A stretch of 64,000 nt of DNA, from assembly GCA_037127315.1 (NCBI GenBank), contig JBBBDQ010001187.1:1629001-1693000 (forward strand), read 5' to 3'. The stretch comes from Ascarosepion bandense (lineage: Eukaryota > Mollusca > Cephalopoda > Sepiida > Sepiidae). Made by a program: the position numbers and the translations under genes. A model generated the notes under the pieces. It worked only from the letters and a program-made list of their open reading frames with translations. It ran no database searches and was not told the DNA's origin. Below, in pieces: positions 11,637-22,289 of the stretch. Within the stretch, counting starts at the first letter, position 1. The number at the start of each line of letters is the position of its first letter.

Positions 11637-11646
11637 CGAGAGAGAT
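11591..11646. repeat. (TA)n(GA)n microsatellite
   Basis: Short TA run followed by about 12 GA units with one interruption. Confidence 0.9.
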
Positions 11647-11958
11647 ATTTGTATGTATATATGTGTTTTGAAGGTTAGATGTCGACAAATGTGTTGAAAT
11701 TATTGGTTTAGTAAGTGGAATCAATGAGACTCAATTTCGCATAAATAATATTATAAAAACATGAATACATCTTTACTCTCCAGTTATCCATTAAGTAGCG
11801 GAGCAAACAGGGCTCTGTAATCTTAGTTTACAACGCATCGATAAAAGAAAAATCTGAAATCGGGTGAGCCTCGTAACATCCCCCATTAAAAGCTACAAAG
11901 TAGGAAAAACAAAGTGGCAACACGTACACTGCTGTGACTACGGCTCCATACACTAAAG

Positions 11959-12369
11959 CAGCGGTTATCAAACTGAGGTCCCAGGTCTCCTATGGTACCG
12001 GGAAGGGGTTTCGTGGGGAGTGCGAAGACGCCACCCAGTTGGAATTATTGGCTATTTGAGATTGTTACCAATCCATAATGGTAGCGTTGGTCTTGGAAAG
12101 AGAGATAACATCTTTTAATCTCTAACTATTCCTTATTTACCTACTTTTTCCTTTTTTATGCATTATTTTTATTTGTGGAGTTACCTTCCTTAGTTTTAAT
12201 TTTAAACCTTGCTTATATTTTAGTTATGTAAGGAGAATAAATATCTGTTTGCCAAAAATGTTTTATTTCAGTTGCCTATATGTTATCTGAGTTTAATATC
12301 AAAGTGTCGGCGAGCTATGTAAAATATTATAAAGAGACCACTAAACTTTAAATAGTTAGAGAACCACTG
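11959..12369. mobile_element. hAT-type MITE
   Basis: The left end 'cagcggttatcaaact' and the inverted right end 'cagtggttctctaact' match at 13 of 16 positions and resemble the CAGTGGTTCTCAAACT termini of hAT elements. The eight bases outside each end ('cactaaag' and 'tactagat') agree at 5 of 8 positions, as for a decayed 8-bp target duplication. At 411 bp, with no ORF, it is a non-autonomous element. Confidence 0.72.
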
Positions 12370-12545
12370 TACTAGATGTAATACAATGGCAGACAACATG
12401 AAAGTAAGAAAAAAATAAACTTAAACGTTCAAGTATCTGACACTACTCAGACATTCGCGAATAATGTAACAAGTCGTAAATGGGTTGTGCCAGTAACAAA
12501 TTGCTCTGTCCTATTATCTCATTCAATTGGTGTTTGCAAGCTTAT

Positions 12546-12556
12546 GTCTCTCTCTC

Positions 12557-12623
<67 letters not shown>

Positions 12624-13167
12624 CTCTGTCCTTATCCTCTCATTTAGTTTGTGTTTACCAGCGTATTTGTCTATCTGTCTCTCTTTATCTTTTTTCCCTC
12701 TCTATCTGTCTCTCTTCGTCTTTTTTTCCCTCTCTATCTGTCTCTCTTCACCTTTTTCCCTCTCTATCTGTCTCTCTTTATCTTTTTTCCCTCTCTATCT
12801 GTCTCTCTTTATCTTTTTCCCCCTCTGTCTCTTTTTGTCTTTTCCCTCTCTATCTGTCTCTCTTTATCTTTTTCCCCTCACTATCTGTCTCTCTTTATCT
12901 TTTTCCCCCTCTGTCTCTTTTTGTCTTTTCCCTCTCTATCTGTCTCTCTTTATCTTTTTCCCCTCTATCTGTTTCTCTTTATTTTTTCCCTCTCCATCTG
13001 TCTCTCTTTATCTTTTTCCCCTCACTATCTGTCTCTCTTTATCTTTTTCCCTTCTCTATCTGTCTCTCTTTATCTTTTTCCCTTTTCTATCTGTCTCTCT
13101 TTATCTTTTTTCCCCTCTCTATCTGTCTCTCTTTATCTTTTTCCCTCTCTATCTGTCTCTCTTTATT

Positions 13168-13209
<42 letters not shown>

Positions 13210-13260
13210 TCACTGTCCTTCTCATTCAATTTATGTTTGCCAATTTTTCTATCGCTCTCT
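12546..13260 (+). repeat. CT-rich minisatellite with about 30-bp unit, framed by (CT)n(TA)n modules
   Basis: The core (about 12660-13170) repeats a roughly 26-30-bp unit of the form 'ctctctatctgtctctcttt' plus 'atctttttccc', with variable C/T run lengths. Each side carries (CT)n followed by (TA)n and then a diverged 'ctgtcctt..ctcatt' module, also present upstream at about 12505-12540. Plus-strand frames of 210-280 codons across it (Leu/Ser/Phe-rich) are a product of the pyrimidine bias, not genes. Confidence 0.93.
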
Positions 13261-13409
13261 TTCTCTCTCTTTTCAAAACCTAAGCAAAATATTATGAAGC
13301 AGAAGACCGTTGAAAAACAAGTTTACTAAACTCTTACGTAAAGTCAGTATTTTTACCTAGCAGTGGAAACGGATAATCTTCTCTCAAATGACGAAGAGAC
13401 AATTAACAT

Positions 13410-13745
13410 TAATGATATGATTCTCTAGAAGAATACTGAAAATAACATGGACTGAACATCGACGAATTTTAGAGAAAATGGAAATTAAAGGATTCACATA
13501 ATTAACATCCGAACAGTTGATATTTATGAAGCACACTATAAGGAAAATACTTTGAAAATTTCAACAGGTTATTTTGAAGGCAAAAATGTTTGAAGAAAAC
13601 AAGGCATGACCTACCCAACAAGCTGGAATGAGTTGAGGCAGAGAAGGCTTTAGGAGAAATAACGAAAAGACAAAATTTATTAAGAGTTACAAAGGAAACT
13701 GTGAAGAGCTACGATTTCCAATTTCCTGAAGGGACACGGCACATA
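13410..13745 (+). pseudogene. Decayed RTE-type LINE 3' fragment
   Basis: Broken translation shows RRILKITWTEH near 13420-13460, matching the RKMLRISWTEH block of the RTE copy at 24-25 kb. About 230 bp later LRVTKETVKSYDFQFPEGT matches its extreme C-terminal LRATRDRETW block. Multiple frameshifts and indels make this an old copy. Confidence 0.55.
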
Positions 13746-14955
13746 AATAAAATATAAGAATTTATTTACGTGTATAATAGGATAAATTGTAATATTACAA
13801 TTATTTGCTAGGACACAATTGTCGACAAGATAAATATTCAATATGGCACTTCTGTTAAAGGTATTAAACGTTAGAAAATCTTAACACTAAGTCTGTTATC
13901 TCATTGAAAGAAATGGCCTCCCTCGGGTTTATTTTATATTACAATACTTTATCTGCAATCTTCAAACAATACAAATCTAAAGAATTCTCTAGCCAAAATG
14001 TAGTTATCAAACAACAAAGATAGTAATCCGTAAAGTTTGATGGTGACAATACTTCAGGCAATAACTTTGAAAGAAGTATATAAGCAAATTTGGCCAAACG
14101 TTTAAACAAATAAAAACAAATTGTCTAATCCAATTTACTGATGTAAGAATAGCTAAATTTCTGAGAAGTTTAAAGTATTAAACATAACGAAAGTTCTTGC
14201 GAAAACATTTCGCAATGGAGCCATAAATACAGGCTACTTGTTTAAATATTTTTAGTATGGAGAATACATTTTTCAAATTAGGTCAGACTGAGAAATAAAA
14301 GATGGTTACGGCTAAAAAAAACAATAACCTAAATAACCATAACAGAAATGAGTTCCTGCCAAATTATACGTAACAAAAGGTTTTAGAAGATCTTTATTTT
14401 AGATTATGAGTTTCATGAACACTGCGTAATCGCACATAAGATTATCTTGCAACCTCAGCTAAATTTAGGAAAAGAATACAAATTATGAGCTTCTTGATGA
14501 GAAAATTCGACACCGAAACGCGAACATGCATAGGATTAGCAAAATAATTATTCAAAGCCTAGCGAAACAGAAAAAAAATTATTTGATACAAAGAAAAAAT
14601 TACTGAATATCTATGTGATTATCCATCAACTTATGTGGCAGTTAACTGCTGGATAATTGGTTTGAGAAATAACTGGAGCCAAAAGTAATGTCTTCTGCAG
14701 CGTGATACTGAAAATTCTATGTACGGTCCGAATAAGGAAATCTTAAAATGAAAGCAAAATATCAATTATTCTCAGAATGAAGAAACGATTGCTGAAATAA
14801 TTTAGACACCTATTGAGGGTAGGGGTTTTTGTTAAACTTTAACATCACGGGGTATACTGATACCGAGAGTGATTAGAAAATGCAGCGAGTCACTTACATG
14901 GTGAGTTTGCGGGAATAAAGGAAAGACCTTATTAATATGAGAAAAGTAATATGGT
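13746..14955. other. AT-rich sequence, no gene seen
   Basis: No open frame or recognised repeat family; probably old transposon debris beyond visual recognition. Confidence 0.35.
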
Positions 14956-14959
14956 ATAC

Positions 14960-15095
14960 AAATTATAGAAAGTTGTGGAGAGACAGTACTGTCTATGTCC
15001 TGAAGGGAGACGGCAAATAACTCTCTCTCCAGCTACCTTCTGTAGGAGGTCTTGTAGTTTTCTTTCTGTGTCTGCTTTAAGCACTGTATCATTCA
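14960..15095. pseudogene. Two opposed RTE LINE scraps
   Basis: Plus strand 14963-15012 reads RKLWRDSTVYVLKGDGK then stop, the terminal block of RTE-type proteins. Directly after it, minus strand 15028-15090 reads DTVLKADTERKLQDLLQKV, the segment after the YADD motif of the same family. The two scraps face opposite ways with about 15 bp between them, so a rearrangement or nested insertion has occurred. Confidence 0.6.
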
Positions 15096-15099
15096 AAAT

Positions 15100-15990
15100 G
15101 TTATATAAAAAAAACGTTTTCCCATTTTAATTTTTTAAACAAAAAGGTTTCAGAGGAAAAAAATTGCCTTTGAAAATATAACAACATAATCAGAATTAGA
15201 ATATGTCAGGAAGAAATAGAGATTTACCAAGTGTCATAAGTCAGATTCAAAAATTTCAAAGACAATCGTAAGAAGAAAAGTGAGAAGAAGCGTACTATTA
15301 ATTACGAAAAAATGATGTAACGGAAATTTTATCTAATTCAGGAAATGTTAATAGATCCTCGTGAGAACAAATTAGGCAGTACCTTTCGTAATGCTAAAAG
15401 CAAATGATGAATATTTATAATTGAAACATAACAATGAACGAAATTAGGATCGTTTTCTGAATAGCTTGCAAGGAAAAAGCAAACGACAATTTGGTTATTC
15501 GGAATGAGATCATGAGGTATGAATACGATAAATAATTGAAAGCAAATGATATTATACAAAATAATAAATTGCATTTGATATTTCAAAGAGGAACTTTAGT
15601 TGTGGCGTGAAAGGGAGACTTACTCTGAGGATTTTCATACTCCTTCCACCGAATTATCCACAGATGTACATCGAAAAATACGCAAAAGTACCAACACACC
15701 ACATATTGTAGATGGCACAACTCTCTCTACCTACGTCAAAACACTCGCCATTTGCTTCTACCTATATACACTGTTGGTGACTAATGAAATTCGAATCTTA
15801 GACAATATTTCTTCCGAAAAGAACAATTTCTGATGGAATTTCATTCTTGTTGGAGAATATTATTCGTAATTATAAAGATTTGATCAGAATAATTAATCGC
15901 TATAAAATGCTTGTCCTTTTTAATAATATTTGCCTAAAAGAACATTTGCTGCCTAAATAGTCATTTAGTTAATAGCCATATATGATACAT
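15100..15990. other. No recognised gene
   Basis: Two back-to-back short frames (15338-15586 minus, 15600-15833 plus) are open, without recognisable motifs. Confidence 0.3.
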
Positions 15991-15994
15991 GAAT

Positions 15995-16118
15995 CGAAAG
16001 AGACATTACTGACTAGTGTGATGATTTTCCGGCAGTAGGTTGCTATTATTTTCTGCGGAAGACTGGTTGCTAGCAATGGGTATAGAACCTATAGTGGGTT
16101 ATCCGTTCTAGTTAAGTG
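15995..16118 (-). mobile_element. tRNA-derived SINE, 3' fragment
   Basis: Minus-strand match to the body and 3' half of the SINE family described at 18366-18668 (blocks equivalent to 'ctggcaaccagtctaccgca' and 'caacctactgcgggataat'), with many substitutions. The tRNA-like head is missing. Confidence 0.6.
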
Positions 16119-16329
16119 TTGAAACATTAACTGAATTTGGCCTCATTAGTAGATAGCCCACTCTAAGGTGGGTATAATCAAGAAAATCAAATTCAGTATA
16201 GAAACAATATTTATATGTACACAGATATCAATTAAGGTTTTTTTTTTACAAATAAAGTAATGTCTATAGGATGGGTTCAAAGGACGTTAAAATCTTCATA
16301 GTAAAAACTGAAAAGAGAGTTTGTGCGTA

Positions 16330-16870
16330 TGTATGTGTGAGCGGTTGTCAGTTAGAAATGTCTTTGATGTCTCCGCTCCGTTGGTCGGGTAAGTGACTCA
16401 GGGACAGCGAAGAAGATGAGAGGGAAAGGAGGCGAGCATAGTATGATCGCTTGACGAGGTCAAGGGACGTGCTCATTATGCTCGTACTTTCTCAACTGGT
16501 GATGCTTTCTGTGTCGGCTTTTTATTTCGTCTTTGTGTTTCCCAGCAAGTCATTTGGGAATTCACACCCGTATTTAACTCTGGACCTCCCATTGACGATA
16601 AATAAAATTCGCGTAGGCTCGCGAAAAGGAATTTGATATTTATTAATTTTTGGTTTTCTGCCGGAACATATGCTTGGAGACGGGTGTGCAAAGACCAGTT
16701 TTGGTCATGTGCTTTCTGGATCTCTGAGGGCAAACGTCCGGTCCCTTGCTTTGTTCGGTGTCACCGCAAACCCTATCTTTCCTGCTATTCAGCCCATAGT
16801 GGGCAGAAGAAGTAATGTATATAATATCTTTCCGAATAATATTTGTGCGTAACTGAAAGCAACACATCAT
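16330..16870. other. Unassigned GC-richer block
   Basis: Less AT-rich than its surroundings, with overlapping short frames on both strands (60-100 codons) and an AATAAA at about 16602. It could be a solo LTR or another single-copy transposon piece, but I see no matching partner or convincing termini in the window. Confidence 0.25.
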
Positions 16871-16918
16871 TCGACACGAATTATATATACGCACGACACA
16901 GCTTTTACACCCACCCAA

Positions 16919-16948
16919 AAACACACACACGCACACACATATACACAC
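16919..16948. repeat. (CA)n microsatellite, imperfect
   Basis: CA-rich run with G and T interruptions. Confidence 0.85.
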
Positions 16949-17274
16949 ATACGTATTAATTTCAAATAATTGCCTTTTTAATTATTTTCCCGGATAGTTT
17001 TCTGGTAAATAGCCCAGGGACTTTTAACTTATTTTTATCAATCAGCATATTGAACTACTGTTGCTCATAATTTCAAAACAATCCTTGCTGTGTCAGCCAT
17101 GGTCTTTAAACTAAAATATTCATAAGGCAAATATTTTTCTTTTCAGAATCCATCATATACAGTTATGAATTTACCATTCGACCGTACGTTGAATAATTTT
17201 GTCATATCTTGTTTTGTTCTTATGCCATTCATCTCGAGATTCTCGTCCAAATCCAAATAAGTATCTAGAATATA

Positions 17275-17725
17275 ATCGGTCCTGATTTGGCATCTCAACT
17301 TCAGTCACTTTCTCACCGACGTGCGTGGCTTCGCAGTGTCTTCTCTACAAATATATTTATTGCAACTTCTCAGACAATATTTTCCTCCCTGGTGCTCCAC
17401 CCAGGTCAACTTAAGCGTTCTACTAGTTTGACATCTTCATTCCGCCATTTTACCATTGAAATAGTTAAATGTAACCACCACTTCTAATCGAACTTTTTTT
17501 TTATTGCACACCCCGCCTGTGGAACTCTTTTCCTTTTACTTAATTCGCTAATAGCTACAATGTTCAAAAATTGAAATTCAACTTTATGTACCATCTTCTA
17601 TCTTCTTAAACCCCGTTCATTTTCTATAATTTCTTCAACACCCGCTGTACACAGACTTTTCTCCTACTCTAACCTCTTGAGTAATTGTGGCGGCCCCTTC
17701 TTGCTTGAGGTTAAAGTGATAAATA
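17275..17725 (+). pseudogene. Old LINE-A 3' fragment
   Basis: The translation DLASQLQSLSHRRAW aligns with DLADRLQPLSHRRDV of LINE-A copy 1, followed by diverged equivalents of the remaining C-terminus and the 'ccgcctgtggaactc' block. It ends with a mutated LINE-A tail ('tgtggcggccccttcttgct') and an A-rich end. Several indels disrupt the frame. Confidence 0.75.
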
Positions 17726-18365
17726 AAATAAGAGCAACAAGATGTCACTTGTAGGTTTTATTATTTTATATTTTCGCTGCTGAACAATTTTTCGCAGATA
17801 TTCGATTTTAGGCGAGAAAACTATGTGGATCATTTTTTACAATGTTTAAGGTAACATGACCTTGCAAAATGTGCGTTAAGTGTGACAATTTAATTACATA
17901 AATGCCAGATTTATGTCCATTCAAATCATATTTGATATGCACGAATGATTTAAAAGCTAATTATGTGCTAATTTGTTTCGATAGGTTGAAAATATATGTA
18001 ACTGAAATATGTTGCATAAATTTAGCCTAACGGCATGATTGCCAAAAGCCTATCACTAAGTGAATGTGAGTTTTACAGAGATGAAATAGCGTACCGACTG
18101 AGTTAATACCATTAAAACCTGTCATATTGAAGGAATTGATTTTTGAAGTAGTTAAACAAAAACTCTCCTCTCTTGAACTGTTGGATTAATTTGCTTTTTA
18201 AGGTTTATCAATCAATTGCAGGTTATTTAGATTGTAAGAATCATTTACTGACACATGTTTTCGTAATTAAACCTTAGATTTGTGAAGGTTAGGTGGATTC
18301 ATATTTTTCCAAGAGGGCCATCTCGACATGGTGTAATGATTAGCTAGTTTATGACTAAGTTGGAT
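17726..18365. other. No gene seen
   Basis: AT-rich sequence without open frames or recognised repeats. Confidence 0.4.
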
Positions 18366-18668
18366 GTGCGTTGTGGCGCAGTGGATATCGACACGGAACA
18401 ACAAATCGGGGTGTCGAGTTCAAATCCCAGTTGAATTGCATTCCCTTACGCACAAATACCATTGAGAAAAGTATTAATCGGTCTCTTCTCTCCAGTTATG
18501 GGTTAAATAATATGACAGATTGGGTTCTATAGCCTTAGCTGGCAACCAGTCTACCGCAGGAACCAATGGCAAACTCCTGCGGGATAATTTCCTGCCCAGT
18601 CAATCATGTGTCTTTCGAGATATGATCGCCCAAGCGCCTATCACGTATGGCACTTAACTTACTGACTG
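18366..18668 (+). mobile_element. tRNA-derived SINE, full length (reference copy)
   Basis: The head 'gcgttgtggcgcagtggat' (A-box-like) and 'gtcgagttcaaatccc' (B-box-like) form a tRNA-type internal promoter. A conserved body follows ('ctccagttatgggttaaat', 'tagctggcaaccagtctacc') with a 3' part ending 'atcacgtatggcacttaac'. The same order recurs at several places in the window on both strands. The structure fits the cephalopod tRNA-derived SINEs; assignment to a named family would need a library search. Confidence 0.85.
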
Positions 18669-18784
18669 TGTTGTGACTGGGTTTCTCATACTTTCGGTTT
18701 TTGTCACATGCAAGCTACGCTTAGAAAATAACCTTATTTTTCCTAAGGTATTTGCTTGCTAGTGAATATAACAAAACAAACTGG

Positions 18785-18815
18785 TTATAGAACTCGGCAC
18801 TCCGATTTCCAATTT
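18785..18815 (-). mobile_element. Short SINE head fragment
   Basis: 'gaactcggcactccgatttc' is the reverse complement of the B-box region of the SINE family. It sits about 20 bp from a 5S-like segment in the same orientation. Confidence 0.45.
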
Positions 18816-18831
18816 GAGCATTTATCCCTTA

Positions 18832-18930
18832 TCCTGGTATTCGCAAACGAACACAAATCTCGGTACTGAACAAGCACGAAGTTGCTTACATTCGGTGATC
18901 GTAAGAGTGGCGTTTTAACGTGATATAGGC
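18832..18930 (-). pseudogene. 5S rRNA pseudogene (copy 3), degenerate
   Basis: Minus-strand reading gives decayed 5S blocks in the right order: the equivalents of 'gatcaccgaa', 'taagcaacttcgtgc' and 'agtaccgagat', ending 'gaataccagg'. It lies between a minus-strand SINE scrap and a plus-strand SINE that starts at its 5' edge. Confidence 0.6.
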
Positions 18931-19228
18931 GTTATGGTGCAGTGGATATCGACTCGGAACCCAGGAATCAGGGAGCCGAGTTCGAATTCCAGCTGAGTTC
19001 CTTGCATTTGCTTGCGCGCAAATACTCTTGGGAAATGTATTAATCCATCTCTTCCCTCCAGTTATGTGTTAAATAACAGGACAGATTGGGTTCTATAGCC
19101 TTAGCTGGCAACCAGTCTACTGCAGAAAGCAATGGCAACCTACTGCGGGATAATAATCTGCCCAGTCAGTCAGTCACTCACTGATATAGATAAAGCGTGT
19201 ATCACGTATGACACATGACTGACTGATA
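18928..19228 (+). mobile_element. tRNA-derived SINE, full length
   Basis: Same family as 18366-18668, with head 'gcgttatggtgcagtggata', B-box 'gagttcgaattcc', the body and a 3' part that includes 'cagtcagtcagtcactcact' and 'gatatagataaagcgtgtat'. Head-to-head with the 5S-like segment to its left. Confidence 0.85.
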
Positions 19229-20029
19229 CGTTAGACAGTTCGCTCTTAAATGAAAATAAGGCAACACAGCTGGGAATGGACATTTCATTGTCATTTTTGT
19301 TGATAGATATTCAAAATGTTTCAATATAAATTAATATCTTGTCTTCTTATACGTCAATATTTGAACATAATAGAGCACGATGAAGGAAACACATGTGAGA
19401 AAGGAATTTATCAATATATTAAGATAATTGAACTTGTGACCATCACCTTTGTTGTAACCAAAATTAAATACAATAGCATTTTATTGAATTGCATATTCAC
19501 TATTATTTTTAATTCCTTGTCAATTATTAGACAACTCTTCGATATCTTCTGAGTGATATTTAGCAGAATTTGATGTAAAAATGTTTTCGACAAACTACTT
19601 AGACTGGTTTTATTTTAGGGAAAACCTTTTCCATGTAAAAAATTATGTATCAATTCCAAATGGTAATAATCGAGATAATACAGATATTTATTCTGGTTTA
19701 TGCAGAAAATACCAATCATGTTCCACTTTGGTCTGTTCTATTCTTGTTTCATGCGGACATGAGAACAACAATTGATATGTAAAAGAGGTGGTGATTTAAC
19801 CAGAGTATCTGCTTGCCTGATGGTAGTAATTATCCTAGAAACAGATGGGACCCTATATAAAAAAATGATATAAACGAACAAAAAATATACAACTGCTTTA
19901 GAAAATAAAAACGTGTAAGAAATTTATAAGGTCATCGGCACACGATAAGCTACCAATGGGAAAACGTTTTCCAAGTTAGTTTCTAAACACAGTTAACTAT
20001 TTTGCTGTCTGAAGATAATAGTAGGAAGC
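19229..20029. other. No recognised gene
   Basis: Short AT-driven frames on both strands (19316-19552 plus, 19411-19593 minus, 19581-19775 plus) overlap and show no motif. Confidence 0.35.
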
Positions 20030-20322
20030 GTGTGGTGCTGTAGTGAATATCGATTCTGAACGGAAAATTGAAGAGACCTGTTCAAATTTCAGTTGTATTC
20101 ATCGCATTCACTTACAGGCAAATGCTACTGGATAAGGTTTTAAACCACTTCTACTCTTTTCAGCTACTGGTTAAAAGGCAGAGCAAGATTTTTGCCTTGC
20201 TGCGCAACTGGTCTACTGCGGAAAATAACTATTGCGGGAAAATTCTCTGACCAGTCAGTCATGTCATTTTCGAATCATGATCGCCCAAGCGTGTATCACG
20301 TAAGCTACTTAACTGAATGATT
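20030..20322 (+). mobile_element. tRNA-derived SINE, diverged full-length copy
   Basis: Head 'gtggtgctgtagtgaatatc', body with 'cagctactggttaaaaggca', and 3' end 'gcgtgtatcacgtaagctac'. More substitutions than the copies at 18-19 kb. Confidence 0.75.
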
Positions 20323-20503
20323 GAGAATAATTTGTAATTATAGATGTTGCTATTCTTTGCAAAAGAATTGCCAGAGAAATTCACTACATAAATAATTTTT
20401 GGCATAGTCCTAAAATCATCTACTTAGCGCAATCGTTGCTGTTAATATACTGCACTTCTTAGAATGTTCTATCATGCTTTTGAACTATCTTCTAGTGTGT
20501 AAA

Positions 20504-20527
20504 CACACACACACACACACACACATA

Positions 20528-20571
<44 letters not shown>
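20504..20571. repeat. (CA)n(TA)n microsatellite
   Basis: About 10 CA units followed by about 20 TA units. Confidence 0.95.
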
Positions 20572-20574
<3 letters not shown>

Positions 20575-20717
20575 TGCAATCATTGGTAAAATATATAACC
20601 GAAAAATTAAAATATATAATTCAAGATATATGACTTCGAATTTATTCAACAGATTCATTAATATGTCCATTTATTCTATTAATCATAGACTAACACACTC
20701 ACATTTATACACACACA

Positions 20718-20790
<73 letters not shown>

Positions 20791-20930
20791 TACTTTGTAT
20801 AAATTATCACTGCAATCATTGTTAAGAGGTATACTCAAAGGATTAAAAAGTAAATGATTAAAGATATATTATTTCGAATTTATTCAACAGATTCATTAAA
20901 CATAGGCATTCATTTTATTAATCATGATAC
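20572..20930 (+). repeat. Direct duplication of about 115 bp, split by (CA)n(TA)n
   Basis: 20572-20690 and 20810-20930 are direct repeats sharing 'ctgcaatcattg', 'tcgaatttattcaacag', 'attcattaa' and a 'ttattaatcat' block. Each is preceded by a TA tract (the second at about 20720-20790), so the duplicated unit appears to be microsatellite plus unique segment. Confidence 0.8.
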
Positions 20931-22004
20931 ATGTTTAATCAGCGTAAATTCGGAATTTTCCGAGATTGATCGCTAGCAAAACTTAGAGAATCTATTATTC
21001 TACTTGTTTCCTTTAACCGTACAAACGTATTATATAAACACTTTCGTGCTTCAGAAATTAACAACAACTGTGTATTTTTAATTGGTATCACAAGGCTTAC
21101 AAATAATTGGAAACATTAATAATGAGCTTGAAGAGAAAAGATTAATCAAGTAGATAGTAGACAGCGATTGATATTATATTTATATTTTTAGAGATTAACG
21201 TCGACATGAAACCGGAACAGAGTTCCACACGCGAGAATTGCAAGAAAAGTTAGTTAACATAGAACTTATTACTGATTCTAATTTGCTCAACTGTAAATTG
21301 ACGAGATCTCGACGTCAGTCTAATTTTTTACTTCGCTTTATTTAAAAAAGTTTCAGCGAAGATCTGAACAATTACCGTGAAAATATTTATAGAAAAGAAA
21401 CAGAGAGGCAATTTTACGACGAGGGGAAAGTGACTGAAGTCGAGCTGCAAGACCAACTTCAATAATATTGCTGATTCTGCTTTTGATTTTATCTAGAAGC
21501 TCTATGTAAACGGTAGGGATATTAGACCATATATAGTTGCACTATTCTATGCATGAACAATTAAAAATATATAGATATTCATTTTTTAATCGATTTAGAT
21601 CACTCACAAAATTGTATTGCAAAGCAATAGCAACTCAACACTAGGTCCGACACACTGCCTTTTATGTCTCAATGCTGTTTCAATTTTTTTTTTCAGATCG
21701 GTAACAACTGAATAATAATGAACTTAGTTTGAAAATAAATAAACTTTGACCGGTGCTACATTATTGAAACTGTGATATCCACGTGATAGTGATTTAAATG
21801 AAAGGTTGGTTGGTTGGTTGTTTTGTTTTTATGGCATATCAACCTCGGTGGGTCATTTATTGCCAACTAAATTTTATTTATTTATTTCCGGTAATACCTT
21901 TTTCCTTCAACAATTTATTGTTGTTGTTATATAAGTTTTGTGTCTAGTAATACTTTTTTTTTCATTGGGATTTGTTTTTAAGGGCAGGGTCCCCAAGTCC
22001 TAAC
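20931..22004. other. No gene seen
   Basis: No substantial open frame and no recognised element. Confidence 0.4.
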
Positions 22005-22160
22005 CTTGTTATTTAACGCATAACTGGAGGGAAGGGACGGAATAATACTTATCCCAAGGGTACCAATGCTTAAGTGAATGCGGAGTAATCAACTGAAATT
22101 CGAACTCGGCTCACCGATTTCTCTATCCGAACCGATATCCACTGCACCACAACACACATC
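22005..22160 (-). mobile_element. tRNA-derived SINE, 5' half
   Basis: The minus-strand head (reverse complement of 'gatatccactgcaccacaac'), B-box region and body up to the 'cctccagttatgcgttaaat' block are present; the 3' half is missing. A 5S-like segment begins about 18 bp upstream on the same strand. Confidence 0.75.
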
Positions 22161-22177
22161 CATCACTAAACGCTTTC

Positions 22178-22289
22178 AACACCTGGTCTTCACAAGCGGT
22201 AACCCATCTAAGTACTGACCAGGATTAACGTTGGTTAACTTCGGTGATCGAGTGAGAACCGGTGTATTCAATGTGATATGGCCGTAAAC
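22178..22289 (-). pseudogene. 5S rRNA pseudogene (copy 2)
   Basis: Minus-strand reading starts 'gtttacggccatatcacatt' and carries 'gaatacaccggttctcac', 'gaagttaaccaacg' and 'ggtcagtacttagatgggtt', the order found in animal 5S rRNA. It is closer to functional 5S than copy 3 but truncated or diverged at its 3' end, and followed by a SINE head on the same strand. Confidence 0.75.

Noticed and set aside
11775..11830. SINE body fragment
   Set aside because: Only 'ctctccagttatcc' and a few following bases match the SINE; too short and diverged to list as a feature.
12487..13329. Three overlapping Leu/Ser/Phe-rich frames of 210-280 codons as genes
   Set aside because: They lie in different frames over the same CT-rich minisatellite; pure composition effect.
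18366..18440. Functional tRNA gene
   Set aside because: A- and B-box-like blocks are present, but the sequence continues into the repeated SINE body, and the segment does not fold into a standard cloverleaf by eye.
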